DNA of 64,000 bases. Origin: an uncultured Rhodopila sp. (GTDB taxonomy: Bacteria > Pseudomonadota > Alphaproteobacteria > Acetobacterales > Acetobacteraceae). Positions 17,933-25,999 of this stretch are shown one piece after another. Within the stretch, counting starts at the first letter, position 1, and every line of letters starts with the position of its first letter. Position numbers and translations under genes: made by a program. Where the stretch lies: the NCBI GenBank assembly GCA_903851415.1, contig CAINOE010000019.1, forward strand, positions 124,001 through 188,000. Reading direction: 5' to 3'. The notes under the pieces were generated by a model that saw nothing but the letters and a program-made list of their open reading frames with translations, was not told the origin of the DNA and did not search any database.

Positions 17933-19282
17933 ATGTCCGTCACAACCCAAGCCGTGCTTGAATTCCAGTCGCCGACAGCCAGTGTGATCGCGGAACCGCC
18001 GTCCCTCGCCAGCCGCGCAACGATCTGGGTGATCGGAGCCGCAATCGTTTCTTCCATCGCGATCATGGGCGTCTATCCCGTCGATCGGGTGGTGGCCGTC
18101 CCCGGCAAGGTCGTTTCTAAAGCCGCCAATCGCGTGGTGCAGCCGCTGGAGACCGCGATCGTCCGGCAGATCGATGTCCGGGAGGGCCAGTCGGTGCACG
18201 CGGGCGATCTGCTGGCCAGGCTGGATCCGACCTTCGCGCAGGCGGATGCAGGCTCGCTGGATGCGCAGGTGGCAAGCCTGCAGGCGGAAGTGGACAGGCT
18301 GGAGGCCGAAACGAACGACCGCGCCTACAACCCGGACGGCAGCCCGGCCAGCCAGTTGCAGGCGATGATCTTCGCCCAGCGCCATGCGGAACGGACCGCG
18401 CACCTGGAGAACTACCGCCGGAAGATCGACAGCGCGCAGGCGCAGATCGCCCGGACCACCAGCGACATCGTCAACTACGCCGACGAGCTGCGCGCCGCGC
18501 AGGCCAAGGAAGGCATCCGCCGCCAACTGGAGAAACTCCAGCTCGGCAGCAAGCTGAACACGCTGGATGCCGGGGCGCAGCGGGCCGACGTCAACCGCTC
18601 CCTGCAAGCCGCCTTCGCCGCCAACCTCGCGGCAAAAAGCGATCTGGAGGCGCTGGTCTCGGAGCGCGACGGGTATGTGCAGCAGACCCGGTCGGAGACC
18701 TCGGAACAACTGACCGAGCAAGGCCGCAAGCTGGCCGAGGCGAAAGACCAGCAGGCCAAGGCTGGCCTGCGCCGCAAGCTGGTGGACCTGCGGGCCGACC
18801 GCGACGCCATCGTGCTGAATGTGGCCAAGGTGTCGGCCGGGTCCGTCGTGCAGTCCGGCGACGAACTGATCACCCTGGTGCCGGCCGACGCGCCGCTGGA
18901 GATCGAGGCCAGCATCCCGGCCCGCGACGCCGGCTTCGTCTCGGCGGGCAACCACGCCGTGATCAAGTTCGATACCTTTCCATACACGACGTACGGCTTC
19001 GCCACCGGCACGCTGACCACGGTCAGCGCGGACAGCTTTTCCAGCGCGCGCGACAAACCGGGCCGCCCGGCGGCGGCGTCCCGGGACCCGGCTGACGGAG
19101 CGGCGTTCTTCCGCGGCAATCTGTCGCTCGATGAGATGAAGCTCCACAACCTGCCCGCCGGCTTCCGCATGACGCCCGGCATGCCGGTCACCGCGGACAT
19201 CAACGTCGGGCGGCGCACCGTGCTGTCCTACCTGCTGGCGAAGGTGGTTCCGGCGCTGACCGAGGGCATGCGCGAGCCCTGA
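17933..19282 (+). CDS. HlyD-family membrane fusion protein
   Basis: This 449-residue type I secretion adaptor has one N-terminal membrane span (about residues 25-50), the first half of a lipoyl-like hairpin (PGKVVSKAANRVVQPLETAI, IDVREGQSVHAGDLLARLDP), a long coiled coil and the second lipoyl half with VVQSGDELITLVP. The C-terminus (GMPVTADINVGRRTVLSYLL) is typical. It bridges the ABC transporter in the inner membrane to an outer-membrane TolC-like protein. It starts three bases after the ABC gene with GGGAG upstream, so they form one operon. The tolC partner is absent here. Confidence 0.92.
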   Translation: MSVTTQAVLEFQSPTASVIAEPPSLASRATIWVIGAAIVSSIAIMGVYPVDRVVAVPGKVVSKAANRVVQPLETAIVRQIDVREGQSVHAGDLLARLDPTFAQADAGSLDAQVASLQAEVDRLEAETNDRAYNPDGSPASQLQAMIFAQRHAERTAHLENYRRKIDSAQAQIARTTSDIVNYADELRAAQAKEGIRRQLEKLQLGSKLNTLDAGAQRADVNRSLQAAFAANLAAKSDLEALVSERDGYVQQTRSETSEQLTEQGRKLAEAKDQQAKAGLRRKLVDLRADRDAIVLNVAKVSAGSVVQSGDELITLVPADAPLEIEASIPARDAGFVSAGNHAVIKFDTFPYTTYGFATGTLTTVSADSFSSARDKPGRPAAASRDPADGAAFFRGNLSLDEMKLHNLPAGFRMTPGMPVTADINVGRRTVLSYLLAKVVPALTEGMREP

Positions 19283-19348
19283 TCGCTGGCCAAGGGGGCG
19301 CATCGGCGGCCGGATGCGCCCCGGGCTTGCGGCTCACAGGCTTGCGGC

Positions 19349-19744
19349 TTACAGGCCGAACGGCAGGCGCCCTTCCCGATATCCGTTCTCATCAAAATGT
19401 TGCTGTCCAGACACGAGATTGCCGCCGGCGACGTATTCCGCAACGCCCGGATTGTGTTTCAGGTAATAGTCCTCATCGACCTTGATGGCGAAGGGCCAGC
19501 GGCCCTCGAAATATCCGTCGCTGACGAAGTGCGTCTTCGGGGATTGCACGATGCCTTTCCCGATTGCGTCGGCGATATCGGGGTAACGCTCAAGATACCA
19601 TGTCTCGTCCACCTCCACCCCGGCGATCAGCCGCCTTATCAACCCGACAAACTCCTCGTAACCGCAGTTTACGATCAGTTCGCCGGTGCCGGCTGTAATC
19701 GAAACATAGGACTTCAGAACTTCGAAAGGGGGCAGGTACTTCAC
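19349..19744 (-). CDS. Hypothetical protein with two tandem repeats
   Basis: This 131-residue protein contains two tandem repeats of about 42 residues. The first runs DETWYLERYPDIADAI to YFEGRWPF, and the second DEDYYLKHNPGVAEYV to YREGRLPF; HF and EGR are shared anchors. Such YL..(Y/N)PD..HF..G..EGR units occur in proteins annotated near large surface or glycosyltransferase proteins. No signal peptide or membrane segment is present. The start is GTG with GGAG eight bases upstream. It is convergent with the HlyD gene, so cargo of that secretion system is a possibility without direct support. Confidence 0.6.
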   Translation of the reverse strand: MKYLPPFEVLKSYVSITAGTGELIVNCGYEEFVGLIRRLIAGVEVDETWYLERYPDIADAIGKGIVQSPKTHFVSDGYFEGRWPFAIKVDEDYYLKHNPGVAEYVAGGNLVSGQQHFDENGYREGRLPFGL

Positions 19745-19983
19745 GAAACAAACTCCAACTCAGGCGTCGTTGCCGATGTGGCGATTATACACGGTGGAAG
19801 CAACCAAGTTGAGTACGAAATGAGGCTGACGGCCGCCTTTCATCCCGCACTGCACAAACCGGCTCAGGGCCGGCACCGCGGCGCTATTATCGCCATGGAC
19901 ACGACGGCATTCCGCGCCACTATATGCTCGAAGCACGACTTTGGAGACGATGACCCGATGCCAGCCCAGATCGCCGCGGTTTC

Positions 19984-21087
19984 ATGAGCGACCGGTTCAC
20001 CGCAACCTATCGGGTGCGCGCGGCGGAGGCGGACATCGAGGCCCGGGCGCAGGCCATCGCGGTGGAGCAAAGCGTCGAGATGCCGCTGGCCGCCATCGAC
20101 GATGAGACGGTTCTTTCCGGGATCGTCGGAGCCGTGCAGGACATCGCGGACCTCGGCGCCGGCCTGTTCGAGGTGCGCATCGGCCTGGCAACGGCGACCG
20201 TCGGGCGAGATGCAGGTCAGTTCCTCAACATTCTGTTCGGCAATACCTCGCTGCACGAGGACGTGGCGTTGTGGGACGTCGCGGTGCCCGAGGCGCTGGC
20301 CGAAGCCTTCGGCGGCCCGCGCCACGGGATCGCCGCCTTGCGCCAGCGGTTGAAACTGCAAGGCCGCGCGCTGGCCGGGTCCGCCCTGAAACCGCAGGGT
20401 TTGCCGCCGGATCGGCTCGCGCTGCTGGCCGAACACCTGGCGCGCGGCGGCCTGGACTTCATCAAGGACGACCACGGGCTGGCCAACCAGAGCTACTCGC
20501 TGTTCGCCGAACGGGTCCGCGCCTGCGCGGCAGGGGTGGCGCGCGGCGTCAGGGCGACCGGGCATCCGACGCGCTATATCCCCAGCGTAACCGGGGACCT
20601 GGACCAGATGCGGGCGCAGGCGGCGCTGGCGCGCGAGGAAGGTCTGGACTGCCTGATGGTGGCGCCGATGATCAGCGGCTTTCCTGCGGTTCAGGCGCTG
20701 GTGCGGGACTTTCCGGACATGGCGGTCTTCGCCCATCCCAGCTTGGCGGGCGCCGCCCGCATCGCACCGGACCTGCTCATCGGCGGCCTGTTCCGGCTGA
20801 TCGGGGCGGATGCCGTGATCTTCCCCACCTATGGCGGCCGCTTCGGCTACTCGCAGGACACCTGCCGCCGCCTCGCCGCCAACGCCCGCCGCTCGGACGA
20901 CGGCATGAAACGCGCCCTTCCCGTGCCGGCCGGCGGCATCGGCCTGGAGCGTATCGGGGAAATTCTTGATTTCTATGGCGAGGATACGATGTTGCTGATT
21001 GGCGGCAGCCTGTTGCTGGCGCGCGAGCACATCATTCAGGCAACCGAGCAGTTCACCCGCGCCGTCGCCGATCACACGCTGATTTAG
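19984..21087 (+). CDS. RuBisCO-like protein (form IV)
   Basis: This 367-residue protein has the RuBisCO large-subunit TIM barrel. Retained active-site landmarks are ALKPQGLPP (the position of RuBisCO Lys175) and FIKDDHGLANQ, where the canonical KxDE reads KDDH. It therefore cannot be a normal RuBisCO. The gene is followed after eight bases by a cupin. In Rhodospirillum rubrum this pair isomerises 5-methylthioribulose 1-phosphate and removes methanethiol to give a deoxyxylulose phosphate for isoprenoids. The same function is proposed here. Other RLP activities, such as sugar-acid pathways, are possible. Confidence 0.85.
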   Translation: MSDRFTATYRVRAAEADIEARAQAIAVEQSVEMPLAAIDDETVLSGIVGAVQDIADLGAGLFEVRIGLATATVGRDAGQFLNILFGNTSLHEDVALWDVAVPEALAEAFGGPRHGIAALRQRLKLQGRALAGSALKPQGLPPDRLALLAEHLARGGLDFIKDDHGLANQSYSLFAERVRACAAGVARGVRATGHPTRYIPSVTGDLDQMRAQAALAREEGLDCLMVAPMISGFPAVQALVRDFPDMAVFAHPSLAGAARIAPDLLIGGLFRLIGADAVIFPTYGGRFGYSQDTCRRLAANARRSDDGMKRALPVPAGGIGLERIGEILDFYGEDTMLLIGGSLLLAREHIIQATEQFTRAVADHTLI

Positions 21088-21095
21088 GACAAGCC

Positions 21096-21557
21096 ATGGA
21101 TACCGGGCAGAAGCCGCTTTTTCGTGCCGCGCAACAGGGCTTCCGCTGGGAGTCGGTGGCGCACCAGCCGTACAAGCAGGACGGCAGCGCCCCGTTCAGG
21201 GATATCTCCCGCCAGGTGCTGTTCCACCAGGACGACCTTGGCTGCGAGTTGCGCTATTTCGAGATGGACGCCGGCGGGTATTCGACGCTGGAACGGCACG
21301 AACACGCGCACGCCGTGATGATTTTGCGGGGCCGGGGAGAGTGCCTGCTCGACGCTGAGGTCCGTCCGGTGAAGCAGTTCGACCTGGTGTCGATCCCGTC
21401 CATGGCTTGGCACCAATTCCGCGCGACTGCTGATGAGCCGCTCGGCTTTCTCTGCATGGTCAACGTCTCGCGCGACCGTCCGCAACTGCCGACCGCTGAA
21501 GACCTGGATGGGATGAGAGAGGATCCGGCGGTCGCCCGTTTTCTGGACCGCGCATAA
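21096..21557 (+). CDS. Cupin, likely methylthioxylulose-phosphate methylsulfurylase
   Basis: This 153-residue single cupin has the metal motif HEHAHAVMILRGRGE and a second motif with MAWHQF, which supply the His/Glu ligands. It sits eight bases after the RuBisCO-like gene and is probably in the same operon. By analogy with R. rubrum CupA, it would cleave methanethiol from 1-methylthioxylulose 5-phosphate. That function is inference from context; cupins are diverse. Its TAA lies inside the terminator hairpin region of the opposing csbD gene. Confidence 0.75.
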   Translation: MDTGQKPLFRAAQQGFRWESVAHQPYKQDGSAPFRDISRQVLFHQDDLGCELRYFEMDAGGYSTLERHEHAHAVMILRGRGECLLDAEVRPVKQFDLVSIPSMAWHQFRATADEPLGFLCMVNVSRDRPQLPTAEDLDGMREDPAVARFLDRA

Positions 21558-21583
21558 AAAAGGGGAGCGCGGTTGCGCTCCCC
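21556..21583 (-). terminator. Rho-independent terminator of the CsbD gene
   Basis: On the minus strand a perfect nine-base stem GGGGAGCGC/GCGCTCCCC with a four-base loop is followed by six T. It lies ten bases past the CsbD stop. The plus-strand A6 means it works mainly leftward, although the hairpin could also stop the cupin transcript. Confidence 0.85.
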
Positions 21584-21593
21584 AAGGGCTGGA

Positions 21594-21776
21594 TTACTTG
21601 TTCACCCAGTCCTTGACGGCATCCTTGGCGCCGCCAACAGCGTTTTGCACCTTGCCGGCAACCTTTTCAGATGTGCCCTCGGCCTGGGTTTCCTTGTCGC
21701 CCGTCACCTTGCCGGCAGCTTCCTTGAGGTTGCCCTTAGCCTCATGGCCGGCGCCTTCGATGCGATCCTTATCCAT
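21594..21776 (-). CDS. CsbD family stress protein
   Basis: This 60-residue protein is a complete CsbD domain (MDKDRIEGAGHEAKGNLKEA, AGKVTGDKE, KVQNAVGGAKDAVKDW). It is small, hydrophilic, rich in Ala, Gly, Lys and Glu, and folds as a helical hairpin. Family members are induced by general stress, and the molecular role is unknown. It has its own terminator immediately downstream and an AGGAG-like site upstream of ATG 21776. It is a monocistronic gene. Confidence 0.93.
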   Translation of the reverse strand: MDKDRIEGAGHEAKGNLKEAAGKVTGDKETQAEGTSEKVAGKVQNAVGGAKDAVKDWVNK

Positions 21777-21854
21777 TTTTCACTCCTGATTGTTAGGGGT
21801 AGTGCGTCCATAACGGACCAGGCGGGATCAGGTTGCACTGTATCCGGATTACAC

Positions 21855-23522
21855 TCAGCGCGGGTTGGATCGCGCGCTCCGCTTCCCATGCGGCCGCGGT
21901 TCGGCCGGCCTGCGGAACTGCCGCACCGGCATCGGTCCCAGACCGGCCTGCGTGATCCGCGGCTCTTTCGCCGGCAGGTTGGCAGTGGCCGCGGCGAAGG
22001 CGTCGCTGACTTCCCGCCGCACCTCGAAGCGGGAGTCGGTGTCGAAGATGCGGATGCCGCCAACATCCCGCTTGGTAATGCCGCCGACGCGGCAGATCAG
22101 CGGCAGTATCCATTTCGGGTCCGCCTTGTCATTGCGGCCGACAGAGATGCGGAACTGCACGAAGTCGCCCTCGGCGCGTGGCGGCCGCGTCCGGGGCGCT
22201 TCGGATTGGACGGGCGTCGGCTGCGGCGGCGGACTGACCATCTCCGGCGGCGGCAACCGGCGGCGATACAGCCGCAGCAGCGCGGCGGCGATGGCAACCG
22301 GATCATGCGCCGCGAGCAATGCCTCGGCATCCGCCCGTTCCGCCGCATCCGGCGCCGCCAGCATCGGATCGGTCAACAGCCGCTCCCGGTCGCGGCCGTT
22401 GATGTCCTCCGCCGTCGGCGCGCCCGACCACGCGGCGCGCACGCGGGCGGCGTTCACCACCTGCTCGGCCCGCCGGCGCTTGGAATACGGCACGATGATG
22501 ACGGAGACGCCTTTGCGCCCGGCCCGCCCGGTCCGGCCGCTGCGATGCAGCAGGGTCTCCGGGTTCGTCGGCAAATCGGCGTGCACCACCAGGTCCAGTT
22601 CCGGCAAATCCAGTCCCCGGGCCGCCACGTCGGTGCAGACGCCGACTCGCGCCCGCCCGGAGCGCAGCGCGTCGAGCGCCGTGGTGCGCTCGTGCTGGCT
22701 TAGTTCGCCCGACAGCATCACCGCGGCAAACCCCCGCTGAACCAGCGCGAGGTGCAGCCGCCGCGTCGAGTCGCGCGTGGCGCAGAACACCAGCGCACCC
22801 GGCGCTTCATACCAGCGCAGGATGTTGACCAGCGCCGCCTCCGTCTCGTGCCCGGCGACCGTAATGGCGCGATACTCGATGTCACCGTGGGGCTGCGAGC
22901 GGTCGATCGTGTCGATGCGCAACGCGTTGCGCTGGTACTTCCGCGCAAGGCTGACGATGTCGTGCGGAATCGTGGCTGAGAACAGCAAGGTGCGGCGGTC
23001 CGCCGGCGTGGCCTGCAGGATGAACTCCAGCTCCTCCTGGAAGCCGAGGTCGAGCATCTCGTCGGCCTCGTCGAGAACGACCACTTTAAGCGCCGACAGA
23101 TCGAGATTGCCGCGCCGCAGATGGTCGCCCAGCCGCCCGGGGGTGCCGGCGACGATATGGCAGCCGGCGAACAATGCCCGCGCCTCCCGGCGGATATCCA
23201 TACCGCCGACGCAGGCCGCGACCCGGGCGCCGCGGTACAGCCACGCGAGTTCGGCCTGAACCTGCAACGCCAGTTCCCGCGTCGGCGCGATCGCCAGCGC
23301 GATGGGCGGGCCCGGAGCCGGCATCGCGCCGTCCGGCATCAGTGTCGCGGCGGCGGCCAGGCCGAAAGCGACGGTCTTGCCGGAGCCGGTGCGGGCCGAA
23401 ACCAGCAGGTCGCGGCCTTCCGCGTCCGGCCGGAGAACCGCGGACTGCACCTCCGTCGGCTCGGCATAGCCGCGGGTGACAAGGGCTGCATCAAGCAGCG
23501 GATGGACGGGAGGGAAGGGCAT
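21855..23522 (-). CDS. DEAD-box RNA helicase with DbpA-type RNA-binding domain
   Basis: This 555-residue ATP-dependent RNA helicase has motif I ARTGSGKTVAFGL, motif Ia PTRELALQ, motif II VLDEADEM, motif III SAT and the helicase C domain with HRSGRTGRAGRKG. A DbpA-like RNA-binding domain lies near the end (VQFRISVGRNDKADPKW). Such enzymes remodel rRNA or cold-stressed mRNA in the cytoplasm. ATG 23522 (MPFPPVHPLL) fits the family start; the frame extends further upstream into the DUF4157 gene without merit. The Pro-rich linker before the last domain is variable. Confidence 0.9.
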   Translation of the reverse strand: MPFPPVHPLLDAALVTRGYAEPTEVQSAVLRPDAEGRDLLVSARTGSGKTVAFGLAAAATLMPDGAMPAPGPPIALAIAPTRELALQVQAELAWLYRGARVAACVGGMDIRREARALFAGCHIVAGTPGRLGDHLRRGNLDLSALKVVVLDEADEMLDLGFQEELEFILQATPADRRTLLFSATIPHDIVSLARKYQRNALRIDTIDRSQPHGDIEYRAITVAGHETEAALVNILRWYEAPGALVFCATRDSTRRLHLALVQRGFAAVMLSGELSQHERTTALDALRSGRARVGVCTDVAARGLDLPELDLVVHADLPTNPETLLHRSGRTGRAGRKGVSVIIVPYSKRRRAEQVVNAARVRAAWSGAPTAEDINGRDRERLLTDPMLAAPDAAERADAEALLAAHDPVAIAAALLRLYRRRLPPPEMVSPPPQPTPVQSEAPRTRPPRAEGDFVQFRISVGRNDKADPKWILPLICRVGGITKRDVGGIRIFDTDSRFEVRREVSDAFAAATANLPAKEPRITQAGLGPMPVRQFRRPAEPRPHGKRSARSNPR

Positions 23523-23583
23523 GCGCGGGACGTAGGCCGATTGCGCGGTCAACGCCACCGATTGCGCGCGGGCCCGGCTGCCC

Positions 23584-24099
23584 TCACCCGCCGGCTTTCC
23601 GAGGCAGCCAGGCGGCGAAGCGGTTGGCGTTGTCGATCGCCTCGCGTTCGACCGAAGCGCTGTCGCGGACATAGCGATCGGCGAAGCCCTCGATCCCCCA
23701 GCGCTGGTATTGCATGACATGCGTCAGTTCATGCGCCCAGAGCTTCAGATCGTTTTCCGCGGCCCGCGCGGTCTTGAACAGGACGACCTCGCCGAGCGTG
23801 ATCGCCAGCGCGTCGCCGTAGGAGAAGGCCAGCATCGGCAGGGACAGCCGGCGCGTGCCGCCCACGGCATAGCGCGCCCGTTGCAACAGGGCTGCCGGGA
23901 AGTAGCCCAGCAACGCCCGGTAAACGCCGGGCGGCAGGGGACGCACCCCGTCGGCGATCGCCTGCCGCCGGGCGCTGTCGATCAAATCGGCCAGCGCGGT
24001 TCCGGCGTAGTCCAGCAGTCCGGGCGGGATAACGGGTTGAGCGCGGGCCGGAAGCGCGCGGGCCAACGCGGCTAACATGACGGTTCGCCGAAAAGCCAT
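23584..24099 (-). CDS. DUF4157 (eCIS-core-like) metallopeptidase-type protein
   Basis: This 171-residue protein has the zinc-type motif HELTHVMQYQRWG, as in DUF4157 proteins. An N-terminal signal-like segment (MAFRRTVMLAALARALPARA) suggests export. DUF4157 domains can be associated with contractile-injection cargo, but no eCIS genes are near, so this looks like a stand-alone periplasmic protein. It is unclear whether it cleaves peptides. ATG 24099 is used; the longer frame would need a TTG. It lies upstream of the DEAD-box gene on the same strand with a 61-base gap. Confidence 0.75.
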   Translation of the reverse strand: MAFRRTVMLAALARALPARAQPVIPPGLLDYAGTALADLIDSARRQAIADGVRPLPPGVYRALLGYFPAALLQRARYAVGGTRRLSLPMLAFSYGDALAITLGEVVLFKTARAAENDLKLWAHELTHVMQYQRWGIEGFADRYVRDSASVEREAIDNANRFAAWLPRKAGG

Positions 24100-24303
24100 G
24101 AGGTTGGACAATGCATAACAGGACTTTAATCATCCCATCGCGTTCAAACCGAGCCGGAATTGTGGCAATAACGAGGATTATACCACTCTGGCCTGGCAAC
24201 GCGCCTCCGAGTCAACCGTCATGGCTCTGCGCCGACTTGTCCGGGCCATGACGAGGGTAGGGCGACGCCCAAGAATAAGCGAATCGGGCGGCTGGCTTTG
24301 TTT

Positions 24304-24382
24304 CGTCATGGCCCGGCTTGACCGGGCCATCTGTCGCGGCACGTGCGGCTATAAGGTGGCCCGGACAAGCCGGGCCATGACG
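24304..24382. repeat. REP-like palindromic element (copy B) with degenerate neighbours
   Basis: Perfect 17-base arms lie at 24304-24320 (CGTCATGGCCCGGCTTG) and 24366-24382. The loop contains CTGTCGCGGCAC, shared with copy A. The flanks hold partial copies, for example at 24221-24256 and 24425-24447 (AAGCCGGGCTATGACG). The whole gap of 24100-24463 between convergent-free minus-strand genes has no credible CDS; its open frames are translated repeat. Confidence 0.8.
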
Positions 24383-24463
24383 GTTTTTGGGACCTTACCC
24401 CTTGAAGCGGTAGTTCTTGGGCGTCGCCTAAGCCGGGCTATGACGATGGCGAAGCGGCTAGCG

Positions 24464-25012
24464 TTATACCCGTTCGCTGACGGCAATCGCGGTCCGGCAG
24501 CCCGCCTTGATGACCCGCGAAAGCATCCTGTAGCCCGGAGCCTGTTCGGCACCGTTGGCCAGGCCGATATCGCGGTGCTCGAGTTCTTCGGCGCGGAACC
24601 GCTCCAGCGTGTCCCGCAGGTCCGCTTCGCCGGGGCCGATGGTCTTGATCTGGCCGCTATAGTGCGCGTCGATGGTTTCCTCCACCGCGACGGTGCAGGC
24701 CATCGCGGCCTTCTCCCCCAGGGCCGCGGTCACCGCCCCCAGCGCGAAGCCGGCGAGGTGCCATAGCGGCAGCAGCGCCGTCGGCCGCACCCGGCGGTCC
24801 GCGATCAGATCCTTGAAAGTGCGCAGATGCTCCTGCTCCTGCGCCTGCATGTGGCGCAGCAAATCCCCTTTGCTGCCGCGGCCAAGCACCGCGAGCTGGC
24901 CGGCATAGATACGCGCCGCGCCGTATTCGCCGGCATGATCCACCCGGATCATCCGTTCCGTCCGCGCCCGCGCGCTCAAATCGCCCGGGAGTTCGGCAGT
25001 TGCATCCGTCAT
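24464..25012 (-). CDS. coq7: Demethoxyubiquinone hydroxylase
   Basis: This 182-residue di-iron enzyme hydroxylates demethoxyubiquinone in ubiquinone synthesis. Family marks are IRVDHAGEYGAARIYAGQL, the iron-ligand segments QAQEQEHLRTF, AVEETIDAHY and RAEELEHRDIGL, and the end SRVIKAGCRTAIAVSERV. Length is as in alphaproteobacterial Coq7. ATG 25012 overlaps the dsbB stop by ATGA and has AAGGAG upstream, so it is co-translated with dsbB. It acts at the membrane surface in the aerobic respiratory quinone pathway. Confidence 0.95.
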   Translation of the reverse strand: MTDATAELPGDLSARARTERMIRVDHAGEYGAARIYAGQLAVLGRGSKGDLLRHMQAQEQEHLRTFKDLIADRRVRPTALLPLWHLAGFALGAVTAALGEKAAMACTVAVEETIDAHYSGQIKTIGPGEADLRDTLERFRAEELEHRDIGLANGAEQAPGYRMLSRVIKAGCRTAIAVSERV

Positions 25013-25524
25013 CGTCTGCGAGATCTCCTTTGCCCCAGCAAAGTGGCACTGACTGAGGCTAAAACCAGGGCGAACAGCATATTCAGCGCCGCAATCGAAA
25101 GTGGAACGCCAGGGATGAGAAAGCTCGGCTCGTCGCATGGTTTGGAAGGCCGCGCCGGCATGGCGGCAAGGCGATCCGCGATCGACCCGCCGGAGAAATG
25201 CGGCGCGGCGCATTCCGGCAGGGGACTTGGCCACCATTGCAGCTCCACCCCCACATGCACCGCCGCGACCGCAGCGCCGGCAAACAGGGAGCAAATAGCC
25301 GCGATCAGCAACGGCTTCACGAAGCCGCGCGGCGCAACAGCGGCGACAAGGCCGAGGACGACGACGATGCGATAGGGCCAGCGCTCCAGCAGGCACAGCG
25401 CGCACGGGACGAGTCCGCCCCAGACCTCGGCGGCGTAGGCGACACCGAGCGCCGCCGCCGCCGCCAGGGCGATCAGGACGGCCAGGGACCTCGGCGGGGC
25501 GCGGCGCGCTGCGTGGCTGTACAT
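25009..25524 (-). CDS. dsbB: Disulfide bond formation protein DsbB
   Basis: This 171-residue inner-membrane protein has four membrane spans. The first Cys pair is CALCLLERWPY and the periplasmic loop pair is LPECAAPHF with KPCDEPSF. DsbB reoxidises DsbA and passes electrons to quinone, which fits co-expression with coq7, a quinone-synthesis gene. ATG 25524 (MYSHAARRAPP) starts just before the first span; the longer frame to 25848 is spurious. The stop overlaps coq7 by ATGA. Confidence 0.9.
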   Translation of the reverse strand: MYSHAARRAPPRSLAVLIALAAAAALGVAYAAEVWGGLVPCALCLLERWPYRIVVVLGLVAAVAPRGFVKPLLIAAICSLFAGAAVAAVHVGVELQWWPSPLPECAAPHFSGGSIADRLAAMPARPSKPCDEPSFLIPGVPLSIAALNMLFALVLASVSATLLGQRRSRRR

Positions 25525-25618
25525 GGGTGTCCGTGTGCCCCGGCTGTCCGGTTCGTGCAAGTTGCCGGTTCGTGTCGCAGGCATTAAGGTAGAATACTCG
25601 TATTTCCGCGGGACCAGC

Positions 25619-25909
25619 TTGAAGCCATCCGCCGCCCTCGACCTCCGCCGATCGGCTGTGCGTGACCTTGTCGGGAGGTTTCGTGCCGCCAACCCTCGCG
25701 TGTTCGGTTCGGTTCTCAATGGCACCGATACCGAAGATAGCGATATCGATTTGCTGGCGGATGCACTTCCGGGAGCAACTTTGTTCGACCTGGGAGGCTT
25801 GCTCGAGGAACTTGAGGATTTGCTCGGCGTGCCGGTCGATCTGCTCACGCCGGCTGATTTGCCGCTGCAAGCCCGCGCCCGGGTTCTGGCGGAAGCCGTG
25901 CCGGTATGA
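25619..25909 (+). CDS. MntA-type nucleotidyltransferase antitoxin (orphan)
   Basis: This 96-residue protein has the minimal nucleotidyltransferase motif FGSVLNGTDTEDSDIDLL, as in MntA (GSX10DXD). It also has the family segments LEDLLGVPVDLLTPADLP. MntA adenylylates and neutralises the HepT RNase. TTG 25619 (LKPSAALDL) is chosen because family members begin MKPS; the ATG at 25523 would run through dsbB. The stop overlaps an ATG by ATGA, but the following frame (to about 26010) is short and not HepT-like, so the toxin gene seems lost. Confidence 0.75.
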   Translation: MKPSAALDLRRSAVRDLVGRFRAANPRVFGSVLNGTDTEDSDIDLLADALPGATLFDLGGLLEELEDLLGVPVDLLTPADLPLQARARVLAEAVPV

Positions 25910-25999
25910 GCATGACGACCCGCAGCCCGCCTTGCCAGGTCTTGCCCGCGCTATCCGAAGCAGCAATCAACGACAACGGCAATCCGACCGGAGGAAATC

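Noticed and set aside
17300-19303. 667-residue minus-strand ORF opposite the ABC/HlyD genes
   Set aside because: Shadow ORF created by high GC; the plus strand carries the known motifs.
24221-24766. 181-residue plus-strand ORF across the REP cluster
   Set aside because: It is translated repeat sequence running into the antisense strand of coq7.
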